DNA of 64,000 nucleotides, taken from Histoplasma ohiense. Lineage: Eukaryota; Ascomycota; Eurotiomycetes; Onygenales; Ajellomycetaceae. The translations under genes and the position numbers were made by a program. Positions within the stretch are counted from its first letter, which is position 1. Every line of letters starts with the position of its first letter. The stretch spans positions 7,904,001 to 7,968,000 of the forward strand of contig JAEVHH010000002.1 in NCBI GenBank assembly GCA_017607445.1, written 5' to 3'. The notes below the pieces were generated by a model that saw nothing but the letters and a program-made list of their open reading frames with translations, ran no database searches and had not been told where the DNA came from. Below are positions 34,206 through 45,157 of the stretch, piece by piece.

Positions 34206-35661
34206 ATACAGTGGGGTGTGGTAATTTCGGCTTATTATTCTTCTGTGGCGTACGCCACCCTCTATTATCAAGGATGGCATACACTACCACACTAGTTAAT
34301 TCATATAAGAAGAGCTGCAAAGCTTAGAAGCTTTGAACAGCTCAAGCAATCTTTGAACTACATCTGATAGCATGTCTAAACTGAAGGAAGTATATGCTTC
34401 TGAGGGTGTGATAATTCTGCCTACAATGTGAGTTGTAGTTATCATGCCAGTGTGGTCATCTCTATGCTCTAGAGCTCAATTGTATGAATGAGCAGTGAAG
34501 TTGAAATACTTCTGATTGCAAAATTGATAGCAGATGACTCACTGCCATATGTGAGATGAGCTGAGGATGTAGAAAGATGATGTAGAGATGGACAATGATT
34601 CAAAGAACCACTCTACTCACAAGCTTAAGAAGAAGTCAGTCAGTCAGTTGTATGATCAAGAAAATATCAATAAAAAATCAACTACAAATGATATTCTTAA
34701 GACATAGAGAAAAGTATATGACTGATGATAATCATTATGAACATCTTTAATCAACACTCATTTTTTGTATCTGAACTGAATGAAATACAACTGATTTCTG
34801 AAGATCTATAAGAAGTAGTTGTAAGCAGCAGTATGAGAATTAGCTGTTTATATCACAAGAAGTTCTTAAGACTCTGCAAGGATTAAGTTGTAGAAGATAA
34901 TACAGTAATATATTGAAGGGGATTCAGATTAATATCAATATTGTAGAACATAGAGGTCAAATTAAAACAGAATGATCTGCTGACCTCTAGAAGATTGAGT
35001 CAGCTGCTATCTATATACACAGTATTGTAAACAGATCAAACTTGCTATGATGTAGATGGTATAGTATGATGCAAATGACAAGATAATATCTTGATTTCAA
35101 ACTTGATATGATGTTGACAGTGCTATATTTGATGATGTCATATCTTTAGAGCAATCATCAATTTCAGTCTAGCACTGATAATTTAGTGTGGATTTCTTAC
35201 AACTGCTCTCTCTGAAAGAGCTGCTGTTCCAGCAGGCCAAAAAATTGTAGGGTAATCATAGATAATTCACAGTAACAAATGACAGTGAATCTTTGTTGTT
35301 TCACTGATAACACAAAACTTATAGAAGTAAATAGAATCATAACTGACAATATAGAAGTAAATAGAATTATAGAATATATAATTTCACAAAGAATATAGAG
35401 AATCAGAATCTCTGAGCAAATTCTGATTCTAATAAGCTATTGAGAGATTCCTTCCCCCATCTCTGTCATCAATATTTCAAAGAAAGAGTGTAAGTAATCA
35501 CTAAAGAACTGATGAGTTATTGATATAGAAATGTTTGTTAACAGTAAAAGTAGTTTTTTAATGATATTTTCTGAAGAAATCCTCAGTCAGTGAGTATTGT
35601 GTTGCTTTGTCTCTATTTTCAGTAAGAAGTTGCTAACTTGCTTTGAATAGAATCAGATATT
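34206..35661. other. Decayed AT-rich region, unassigned
   Basis: No supported gene. Near 34,240-34,255 there is a perfect 14-bp palindrome GTGGCGTACGCCAC in a short CpG-containing island. The rest is CpG-poor and looks like an old element, but I find no diagnostic motif. Confidence 0.3.
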
Positions 35662-36066
35662 ATGTTGTTTACTCCAGTCAATCAGTCAAGTCAGAGTCTT
35701 ATCACTGAGAAGAACATCACAGCAGATTCTGTGATGGAAAAAATTCTCACAGAGAATATGATTATGAATGAAGAAATTGAAGAGCAAATGAAGAAGAAGT
35801 GATACATTCACAGTCTGAAGTCAAGAAACTATGTCTACTGTTTTAAATCAATAGAAGATGTTTCTCTTTGTGTCTGAGAAGTGGTATTTAAGAACTGTAA
35901 AAGATGCCATATGAATTGATCCCATTGTGATCTCATAAGTTTATTGAAAGGATATCAAAGATTTTTAACAATAAGGTTAACACTGGAATAGATCCTCTCA
36001 CATTTCAAAGAGCAAGCAATGACTCTAGAGACATTATTCCAAGAAGGTTCAGAAAAGTACACTGAA
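35662..36066 (+). pseudogene. Gene remnant with CxxC...C motif, mainly TGA-interrupted
   Basis: A frame from ATG 35,662 (MLFTPVNQSSQ) stays open to 36,066 apart from three TGAs and a later TAG. It has an acidic helical segment followed by FKNCKRCHMN-stop-SHCD, a possible metal-binding cluster with TGA where a residue is expected. It is cut at its right end by a LINE tail. Family not recognised. Confidence 0.35.
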
Positions 36067-36067
36067 T

Positions 36068-36854
36068 TGCTGAATATTATTATTATTATTCTTCAATTAT
36101 AGATGTATACAGTCAGTGACTATGACATCTATCTAAAATACTTCAGGATTTTTCAAATCAAGAATATTCTAATATACAAAAACAATTTGACACATGCATT
36201 AACAGAATTCCAGCCCAGAATCAAACAACTATTCAAACTATTCAATCTGAAAATAAAATCAAAAGAATGTCAATGGGTTAGCACAACTCAACTTCAAAAC
36301 AAATGAAATAAATATTATAAAAGACAGCAGCTATTAAAAATCAACAGAAAAGAAAAAACATTTGCAATGACTTTATCAACAAACAATGAAGCAAACTGCT
36401 TGAAACAAATGAAAATTAACAATAAACAAAGTTAAAGAAAAGATCAAAATAAAATAAACAAGAACAACTGATCTAAATATTATCAAGTAACACTATTCAA
36501 ACAAGCTCTTGTAGCAACATTTGACTCATTTAAATATTCAATTAAAAACATATTTCCAGCTTTTGTATTGAATAGCAAATTCAAACTTAACTGATTCAGT
36601 TGATATTTCTCTCTCAGTCTCAATCTTAGTTCTGAATACTTTGTACAAAGTAACAGAAGATGCTCTGAATTTTCATATAACTGACAATCTGAACACAGAT
36701 CATTTAAATCATCTTTAAACTTTGTTAAATATGATTTAAAATATTCATATCCAAGCTTTAGCTGCATTATTGTAGCAAAAAGTTTCTTCTTACACTTTAT
36801 TGAGCAAGTCTTCCACTTTGGCTTAGTTTCAAATCTGAAATAATGCACACTTTT
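36068..36854 (-). mobile_element. 5'-truncated LINE copy, 3' end of ORF2
   Basis: (AAT)n tail at 36,071, then 3' UTR and the ORF2 C-terminus (36,483-36,848), collinear with 45,161-45,541 of the full-length LINE. ORF2 here ends ...SVT TGA TAA. It abuts the gypsy2-B LTR at 36,855. Confidence 0.85.
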
Positions 36855-37388
36855 TGTAACGGGCGTACTTCGATTAACGATTTGGTACTATCCTAATTAC
36901 AGATTATGAATTGATTAAGAAAGGAAAGAGAAAAGAAATCAGAAGAAAAGGTTGTACAAAAAGGGTTCTTATAGAGAAAAGTTCAGAGTGAAAGAATATC
37001 AGAAGCCACTCCACAGTGGAGTGCAGAGTGGAAGAACATTAAAAGATACATGTAAGAATTATTAGAAACTACACAAGCACAGAGTGTGAAGCAGAGGAAT
37101 CATTGAGAGCTACATGGAAGAATTGTTAGAGACTACATGAGCACAGAACACAGAGCAGAAGAATGTAAGAAGCTATATGAAAGAATTGTTAGAGACTACA
37201 CAAGTGTGGAACACAGAGCAGAAGAACATAAGAAGCTATATGAAAGAATTGTTAGAGACTACACAAGCACAGAGCATGGAGTGGAAGAACATCAAGGGTT
37301 ACACAAGATCACAATGATCAGAAATGAGTGGATGCAGAAGAGGAGTTGATTGTGTAAGTTAATTACTAACAGATGCTAATTCATCACA
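36855..37388 (-). repeat. gypsy2-B 3' LTR
   Basis: 534 bp, plus-strand TGTAACGGGCGTACTTCG...CATCACA. It keeps CpGs at the left end that are TG/CA in the other copies. The 63-bp tandem repeat is in frame here, so 37,137-37,349 reads as 21-residue repeats (EHRAEE..KLYERIVRDYTS); on present evidence it is a repeat, not a gene. Confidence 0.9.
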
Positions 37389-38254
37389 TTATCCCCCTCT
37401 ACTGAAATGAGTGAGGACTTGTAGATGTCGAGGGTGGTGGTTGTAAGAGATGGTTGTAGGTATAATTATGAGAGTAGTGTGAAGTACGCATGTAGAATAT
37501 TAAGAAGGTAGCAATCTCTATTATTCAAAGCTAATCACTGATCTCCTAATATCTACAGATATCAGCGAGCATTATATAGGCGACCACCATGTGCTACAGC
37601 TGCCTATGATGCTGTGCACTATATCTCTTCTCATTAATTCTGGCATGTTCTGTGTTCTTCTATCATCATATAGCTATTTTCTAATATAGATATCTCTGTT
37701 GCATCTATTACAATTATCTCTCTTCTTCAAAGGCCTGGTCCTCAGAGCTTCTTACTGCAATGTGTGAAGTTCATAACATGTACTGCATGGTTAATATTGT
37801 ATAGAGTTCACAGAATTGGGCTGGATTAATTGTTGAGGTTAATTTCAAAGTGTTGCTGTTTCAGAAGAATGTTTTTCCATCTCTGATGTCATTGCAGTTC
37901 AATCATGATTTAGACACAACTTCTGATCTCTTTTCTTTGACTTCTACATCAAAAATCACACTCCATCAAATATCATCATCAACATCATCACTAACAATTT
38001 TTTATTAAAAAAGAATACATCAATTTATCAAACAAAGTACACTGTATCTTCCTATGTGATTTTTATTGTGAAATTTGAAGTTTTGATTGTGTGATTGTAT
38101 TTTTCATTTTGGGTTGAGTTTTGTGTTGTTGCAATTTCTTTGACTATCATTGCAATATTGATTTCAATCTCCAACATCTGTCTTTCTTTCTTGTTGTTTT
38201 TGCTTTTCCTCCTTCTTTGAATAAGGCCTTGATACTAATTAAAGTTATGATAGA

Positions 38255-39396
38255 ATGTCAGAACCAGCTGTTTCTGTTGCTGGTTCAGAGTCTATGAAGA
38301 GTGATATGCTGTCTGTCATTGAGAGCATTTGCTTGGGTTGTCTGGAGAGGTTGCAGAATCCTTCAGTATATTCTTGCTTTGTGAATGATGAATGAACATA
38401 CTGTCATGTCTGTCATATATCAAATAGAAGTTGTGCTGCTGTAAGTTTTCTTAAACTGAGGTTGTTAAGAGTACTAACAGATTATAGATGTCTGAGCACT
38501 TTCACAAAATCAGTCAATCTTTGATCAATGAATTTCATGAGATGTTGCTCTTTGATGAAGTTCTGAATGAGAGATTTACTATGTATCAAACTGCTGTTGC
38601 AAGGTTTGTACTTGATGTGCAGATCTACAAGAATGTAGATGAGATTCTAGAATTCTATATGAACTCTGATGATCTGTTGTCACAGTAAGATATGACATTT
38701 GATCATAGCAGCATTTCAGAAAGCACATTTTCACATTCTGCTATTACATCAATGTCATCCTCACTGAGTCAAGATCTTGGTATGTTATTTGAGTTGGCTG
38801 ATAATGTAGACAAAGATGAGAAAGCAGACAGTTCTGTTGAAGTGTTAGAAAGAAACACAGCAGCATATTGCTGTCATTGTATTCAATATTTGACAACATC
38901 CCTCCATCATCATTGTGAGTCTGCTGAGGGTTGATGCAAAAAATGCAAGCACTGCTCAGTGATGAAGCACATCTGCATTTCAGTAAGTTATTATTCAAAA
39001 CAGATGTTTTTACAGTATATAATATTAACTTTCTATTAGATGTCAGTGGATGCTGTTGAATTGACTCAGACAGTTATCAACACTGCTGAGGATTTAATTG
39101 TCACTGATGTGGACATTTTGAATATTAATATTTTGCAGAGCACTGTGACTGCAGCAGTTAGATTCTTTGCTATGAAGATCTGAGAGATTCAACAAGACAG
39201 TTCTTCTGAGACTCTGACTGAAATGATGATTGATGAGATCTTGATGATTACATCACTGATCACAGCTTTCAAGTCATTATTGAAACATTGTGCTTCACCA
39301 GTTGAGGAAATCTGGGATAATAAGCAGGTTTGTCTTGGTGACAATTTCTTGAATGACACTGGCCAAGCTGAGATGGATCTGTTTTTTAATCTCTGA
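38255..39396 (+). CDS. gypsy1-C antisense accessory gene, best-preserved copy
   Basis: Exon 1 38,255-38,440, intron 38,441-38,487, exon 2 38,488-38,982, intron 38,983-39,039, exon 3 39,040-39,396. Both introns have GTAAGT donors, ACTAAC or ATTAACT branch-like sites and TAG acceptors, and all phases are 0. The product is about 345 aa. Residues 25-62 form a Cys cluster (CLGCLERL...C...CHVC...C). A second cluster ends exon 2 (YCCHC...HHHCESAEG-stop-CKKCKHC...C). Interruptions are TGA in exon 1 and at the exon 2 cluster, plus one TAA (38,686-38,688). The termination is TGA, with TAA two codons later. Probably a zinc-binding protein of the element; no known family recognised. Confidence 0.75.
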
Positions 39397-39418
39397 GTGG
39401 AATAAATATATTCAGCAG

Positions 39419-42400
39419 TTATCATTGTCTTCTTCATTTTCATTTACTGACTGACTTCTGATAGATTTTATTAAACTGTTCCAAGTACTTCTGGCTGTTC
39501 ATCAAGTTTTCCTCAGATTTTCAAGAATTATCTGTGTCTGTACAATCTTTTCATTTGACAAGATATTGTGTTTGACTGCAGTACTGACACTTGTCTAATA
39601 TAGCTTCAACTTTTCATTCCTCTTGTGTGTCTATAATTATCAGTTCTGCTTGCAGGATTTGTCTGTCGCGTGTGTGATATGATTCAAGAAGAGAAACATG
39701 GAATATGAGATGAATTTCTTTATATTACAGTGTGAGTTTCAGTTTGTACATCTGTGTACTGCAGATATCAATTATTTGGAAGAGACTCAAAAATCAATGA
39801 TCTAGTTTGAGTGAGGATTGCAAGGTGGATATATTTTTTGCACACAGCATTATCCAGTCCTCTATCTTAAAGCTTTTTGATATATGATGCTGATTATAAT
39901 ACTTTTTCTCAGCTGCTTTGGCAGCTTTCAGACATTCTTGGATTTTGTTCTCTGCTTGCTTCATCCATTCCACTTGTTCCATCACCAATTTTGATGCATC
40001 TGTGCTTGGGGGCTTCATGTCTATGTGAAGTTCAGTTGGTCGGCCGATCATTGCTTCAGATGATGTCATTTTTATCAATGCATGAAAGGTATTGTTATAT
40101 GCCCATTGCATCAGAGGAATTCATTCTATCCAATTATCTTGCTGATAGCTGCAATATGTGCAAAGATAATGTTCAATCATCTGATTCAATCATTCTGTCT
40201 GGCCATTGGTTTGCGGGTGGAATGCTGTTGATAATTTTCATTGAACATGAAGCAGGTAACACAATGTTGACCAAAACTTGCTATTTATTAATGAATCTCA
40301 GTTGCTAATAATGTTTGCAGATAGATCAAAGTTCTTTGCAATTCTTCATACAATAATGTTCACAAATTCTTCTGCATCTAGCTCTGAAGATGTGGGCACA
40401 ATTATGGCTCATTTGATGAATAAATCAACAAATACAACAATAGCATTATAGATTTGACTTCTTTTTTTATTATCTGACAGGTCTTCAATAAAGTTCATGT
40501 TAATTGTATGCCATTTCTTATCTGGCATTGAATGTGATTGTAGCAACCCATACAGCTTGTGCTGCAGTATCTTGACATATTGACAAACATCACAAGTTCT
40601 CACATATTCTGCAATCTCATTGCTCATATCATGCCACAAGTACTTGTGTTTGATCACTTCAATGATTTTATCACATCCAAAATGGCCATCTTGAAGATCA
40701 TTGTGGTTCATTTTCATTATTTCATGTCTTATGATCTTGTCTTGCAGTATATAGACTTTACCATCTTTTCTGAGCAGATCATCTTTATCTACTGCTCAGA
40801 TTGAATGATTATCTACACTAGCATCATTCATCTCTAGTCTTCTGTGAAGTTCAGATGTGCTGGTGTCTCTATTCTGAATCTGCAGTAAGAGTTTGATGAT
40901 AGATTCAGCTATCTCTTCATGATAGACTGTTTCAGACTCAAATACTTTGATGACTAGAATCTGTGACATCAGAGTCTCTAGATTTAACTCTGTAACATCT
41001 GTGATCTCATTCTCATCCACAGATGTGTTCTTTATTCTGCAGAGGTTGTTGTCATTGATGACTACAGACCTCTTCACTCAACAATTTTCATTAGCTTGCA
41101 GATCTTTTCACATCATCTTGACACATTGATCTAACTTTGTGTTTTCTTTTGTCTTTAGTGATTTAAAGATCCTCTTACACAGCTTCTCTTGCAGGATAGA
41201 AAGCTTCATCAAGAAAGCTGTATGTTTTACAAAATCTGAGTAATGACTTGATGCATCTGTGGGATTATTTTTCTCAGAATGATGCTCTATTTCAAAATTG
41301 AATGCTGAGAGCATTTCCATTCAGTGAATCTGATGCTCATTTAGCTGCTTCATCATCATGAAGTGCTGAAGATTGACATGGTCAGATAAAACAGTTATCG
41401 AGTGTCTGCTATCATATAAATAGTGGCATCATTGTCTGAAAGCTTCTACAATCAGCAACATTTCTAGATCATATATTTGATAATGTCTTTCTGTTTCTGT
41501 GAGCTTTCTAGACCAAAACACAATTGGGTGTCAGTGATCATCATTCATTAATTGTGATATTACTGCAGTGATTGCAACATCAGATCTGTCTGTTTCTATA
41601 CAGAGTTTTTGCTGTGGATCAAAGTGAATCAACAATGATGCTTTTGTAAAGCATTCTTTTAACTGCAAAATTGTGTGCTTGCAGTTATCATCTAACTGAA
41701 CAGATGTGTTATTCTTCTCTCTTTTCATTTCATAACCTTTTAACAATTCAGTCAGGGGTGCTGTTATTATCGAGAACTTGTATATGAATCAATGATAGAA
41801 ATTGATGAATTCTAGAAATATTTGCAATTTGTTTATAGTTTGCAGTTCTGATCAATCTAGAATCATGTCAACACAGCATTTCTTGACAGTAATGCTCTGT
41901 GTGGTAACCACAAAACTCAAAAATCCAATTTCTGTTGTGTGGAATGTACACTTACTAAGTTTGACATATAGTCTCCATCGCCTTAACCGTTCCAGCACAT
42001 TCTTAACATGGACGACATGTTCATCAAGTGTGTTTGAATAGATTATGATATTGTCAAGATAAGCCACACAATATACATCTAAAAGATCACTGAGGGCTTT
42101 GTTGATATAAAATTGAAAGATCGCAGAGGCATTGGTTAGCTCAAAAGATAAGACTAGATATTCAAAATGTCCATATTGTGTTTGAAATGCTGTTTTTCAT
42201 TCATTCTCTGCTTGTATGTGAATTCTATGATACACATCTCTAAGGTCCAGTTGTGTATATATTTTGGCACCTGCTAATCTATCAAGTATTTCACTTATCA
42301 AGGGCAGTGGATATCAATTCTTGACTGTTATTTCATTCAATCCTCAATAATCCACACAAAGACACAGAGTTCCATCTTTCTTTGATGTGAATAACACTGG

Positions 42401-43167
42401 CACACTGGCTGAGCTCTTGGATGGATGTATCCAATTCTTCTCTAATGTCTTTTTGATATATTCTCAGAGGACAGAGAGTTCTTGAGGTGATAAGTTATAT
42501 ATTGATTGATATGGGGGTTCCTTGCCAGGTTTGAGCTCTATGACATGATCATGAGATGCATGTTCCACATCAGATATGTCTTCTCAGAATACATCAAGAT
42601 AATCTTTATAATCATCTGAGATATTTGGCTCAGTTGCTGCACTCGCAGCTTGTAATGATAAGGCAGTGAATATAATATTGCCATCATCAATTAGTGTTGT
42701 GAATTCTTTAGCAGTATCCAGATGCACATGGTTAATATTTGATGCTTTTCTATAGGTTCAGCATCTTCACACCCAGTTGATATCAGAGTTCACAGCTTCC
42801 AACCACAGCATGCTCAAAATTACATCATATCCACTAATATCAGCCTCTTTGAAATGGTGGAATCCTTCTTGAAGAATGTGTTCATCATTGATAATCTTCA
42901 TTGCAGCTCTTCATTGTTCATATAATTTAATTTTATGATTATCAACTGCTTCCACTACTTTTGGTTTATCTTCTGCTCTTGAGAAATATTTTGATGCCCA
43001 GGCATGGAACATGAAGTTTGCATCTGTGTCAGAATCCACTAGCATTCATACCATCGACCATCTCACTTCTGTCAGCATTCATGTATTCATTGTCAATAGT
43101 TGTTTATCTTGCAGTCTAGTTGTTTGTACTCCCAATGCAGCAGCTGCTTCTATGATTGAGATTGTTG
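39419..43167 (-). pseudogene. gypsy1-C pro-pol polyprotein
   Basis: One frame to TAA 39,419-39,421, with no frameshift. The protease reads LVDSDTDANF (about 43,020). The RT has YLDN at about 42,055 (family YxDD). RNase H and integrase (KYLWHDM...CDVC at about 40,600) follow, and a chromodomain lies near 39,560 (QYLVK-stop-KDC, NS-stop-K). Several tryptophans that are TGA in copy A are TGG here (RRWRLY, DKKWHT), while others (ILDW, IRWME, YLVKW) are TGA in all or nearly all copies. Arginine-site TGAs (FYRRF, NRDS) show CpG decay as well. Confidence 0.85.
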
Positions 43168-44208
43168 ATTTTTTACTTGTTGAACTTGATTGTGCTTTTC
43201 AGAGTGTAACATCCAACAATCATTTGCAACATGACCCTTCTTATGGCAGTGAGAACACTCCTTCATTCAGTTATATTTATCTTTCTTAGTTTGTTCAGTT
43301 GAATCTGTTTGTTTCTCTCATTTCCTCTTGTTTCAACAGTTGCTAGATTTATCAGAACAACACTGATTCTCTATGAATATTGCAGGTCTTTCTTTGCAGA
43401 TAGTACACTGTTGCTCTGACATATTTTTCTTGAGAGTCTGTAGAGTTCAAAGCAACTCTTTGTAGTTCTGAGACTTCTGATTTCAACAGTTGAATTCTGT
43501 GTGTAATATCTTCAACACTTTACTACACAAGTTATCCATTCTTTGTTCTTTGCTATATGAGGGTAAGTAGTATTCTCAGTCTTTGAGATATTTAGAGAAA
43601 TCATATATTGATTGTCATTCTTATTGCTTCACATCTTGAAACTTTTGACTCACCAATCAGTGCTGGTTCTGTGGATTGTTAATTTGCATTTCTAGGTGTG
43701 ATAACATATCATCAAAAGTCAATGATGTTGCTCCTCCATGTCTCTCATATGATGATACAAAATTCAACCATTTCTGCTTAATGTGGATGTCAAGATAGAG
43801 TTTAGCATCATTTATCTTGTGTTCTTTCTTTCAATAATACCAACAGTGATGTGTAAAGAGAGTCAATATGTGATCTTTATAGTTCTTGAATTCTAACATA
43901 TTTTTTCCTTGATAATAGTTCTTAATCTTCAACCTCAGTGGTGTTTCATTATCATCATCTGTATCATTTGCAGATCGATTTTGCAGTGGTTCTGTGGTGA
44001 TATTCTAAGTTAATTGAGGCTTGATGAGAGTATCTCCACAAATCTGTGCTTCCAACTTGTTGAGCTGCTGTTGCACATGCAGAATAGCTAATTGCTGCTC
44101 TCATTCATGGATTTGATCATTCAACTGTTGCAAACATGCATTGTGATCATCAGAGGCAGTAGAGGATTCAGATTGATTTTCAAGAGATCTTGCATATGTT
44201 GAGATCAT
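43150..44208 (-). pseudogene. gypsy1-C gag
   Basis: From ATG 44,208 to TAG 43,150-43,152; length equal to copies A and B (1,059 nt). At the NYYxGKNML motif it reads CAA GGA where copy A has TGA GAA. The -1 frameshift heptamer is at 43,168-43,174. The pol frame lies one base back relative to gag, as in the other copies. Confidence 0.78.
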
Positions 44209-44584
44209 CTTGTGTGTTTTAACTAATGTTGCGTGTTTTAACTAATGTTGCATGCTTTATTGTAGGTGTGTGTAACAACAGACCACTCAAATAAAGTTAT
44301 GAGTGATTAGAATTGTAAGAGATGGTTGTAGATATAATTATGAGAGTAGTGTGAAGTACACATGTAGAATATTAAGAAGGTAGCAATCTCTATTATTCAA
44401 AGCTAATCACTGATCTTCTAATATCTACAGATATCAGTGAGCATTATATAGGCGACCACCACGCACTACAGCTGTCTATGGTGCCATGCACTATGTCCCT
44501 TCTCATTAATTCTGGCGTGTTCTGTGTTCTTCTATCGCCATATAGCTATTTCCTAATATAGATATCTCCGTTGCGCCTATTACA

Positions 44585-44752
44585 GTGGTGTCCTTCAAGA
44601 CAGACATGGATTCCCAGATCAGACAATTGTATCCTACTCATTTGACAAGATATTCACAGTGGTGGTGATTGATTCTATCATCAAGAATTGCTTTGATTTC
44701 TCATTTGAGTTCATTGTCTTCTTCTATAATGATGAGTGGCTGTCAATTGAAG
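44585..44752 (-). pseudogene. gypsy2-B chromodomain, TGA at its tryptophans
   Basis: On the minus strand the frame reads EIKAILDDRI...CEYLVK-TGA-VGYNCLIWES. This is a C-terminal chromodomain of a chromovirus-type gypsy element, which targets integration to chromatin marks in the family. Two TGAs fall where the family has tryptophan (EWEVEEIL and YLVKW), while IWES keeps TGG. The frame continues across the LINE into 51,974-52,164 and across gypsy1-C into 37,389-37,435. Confidence 0.8.
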
Positions 44753-45157
44753 ATTATTATTATTATTCTTCAATTATAGATGTATACAGTCAGTGACTAT
44801 GACATCTACCTGAAATACTTCAGGATTTTTCAAATCAAGAATATTCTAATATACAAAAACAATTTGACACATGCATTAACAGAATTCCAGCTCAGAATCA
44901 AACAACTATTCAAACTATTCAATCCAAAGATAAAATCAAAAGAATGTCAATGGGTTAGCACAACTCAACTTCAAAACAAAGGAAATAAATATTATAAAAG
45001 ACAGCAGCTATTAAAAATCAACAGAAAAGAAAAAACATTTGCAATGACTATTATCAACAAATAATGAAGCAAACTGCTTGAAACAAATGAAAATTAACAA
45101 TAAACAAAGTTAAAGAAAAGATCAAAATAAAATAAACAAAAACAACTGATCTAAATA

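Larger units (their letters stand above)
37441..44584 (-). mobile_element. gypsy1 copy C, complete
   Basis: LTRs 37,442-37,712 and 44,314-44,584, both 271 bp. GTGGT flanks it (37,436-37,440 and 44,585-44,589) with one extra T at the left. It is inserted in the gypsy2-B chromodomain tail. It is the least altered gypsy1 copy: more CpG, TGG and GGN codons survive, and both introns of the antisense gene are intact. Confidence 0.92.

Noticed and set aside
37137..37349. A 70-residue protein with 21-residue repeats
   Set aside because: It lies entirely in a gypsy2 LTR; the frame is broken in the two other LTR copies.
41852..42067. Separate short genes along 39.4-42.1 kb
   Set aside because: All these minus-strand pieces share one reading frame and are segments of a single gypsy1 pol broken by stops.
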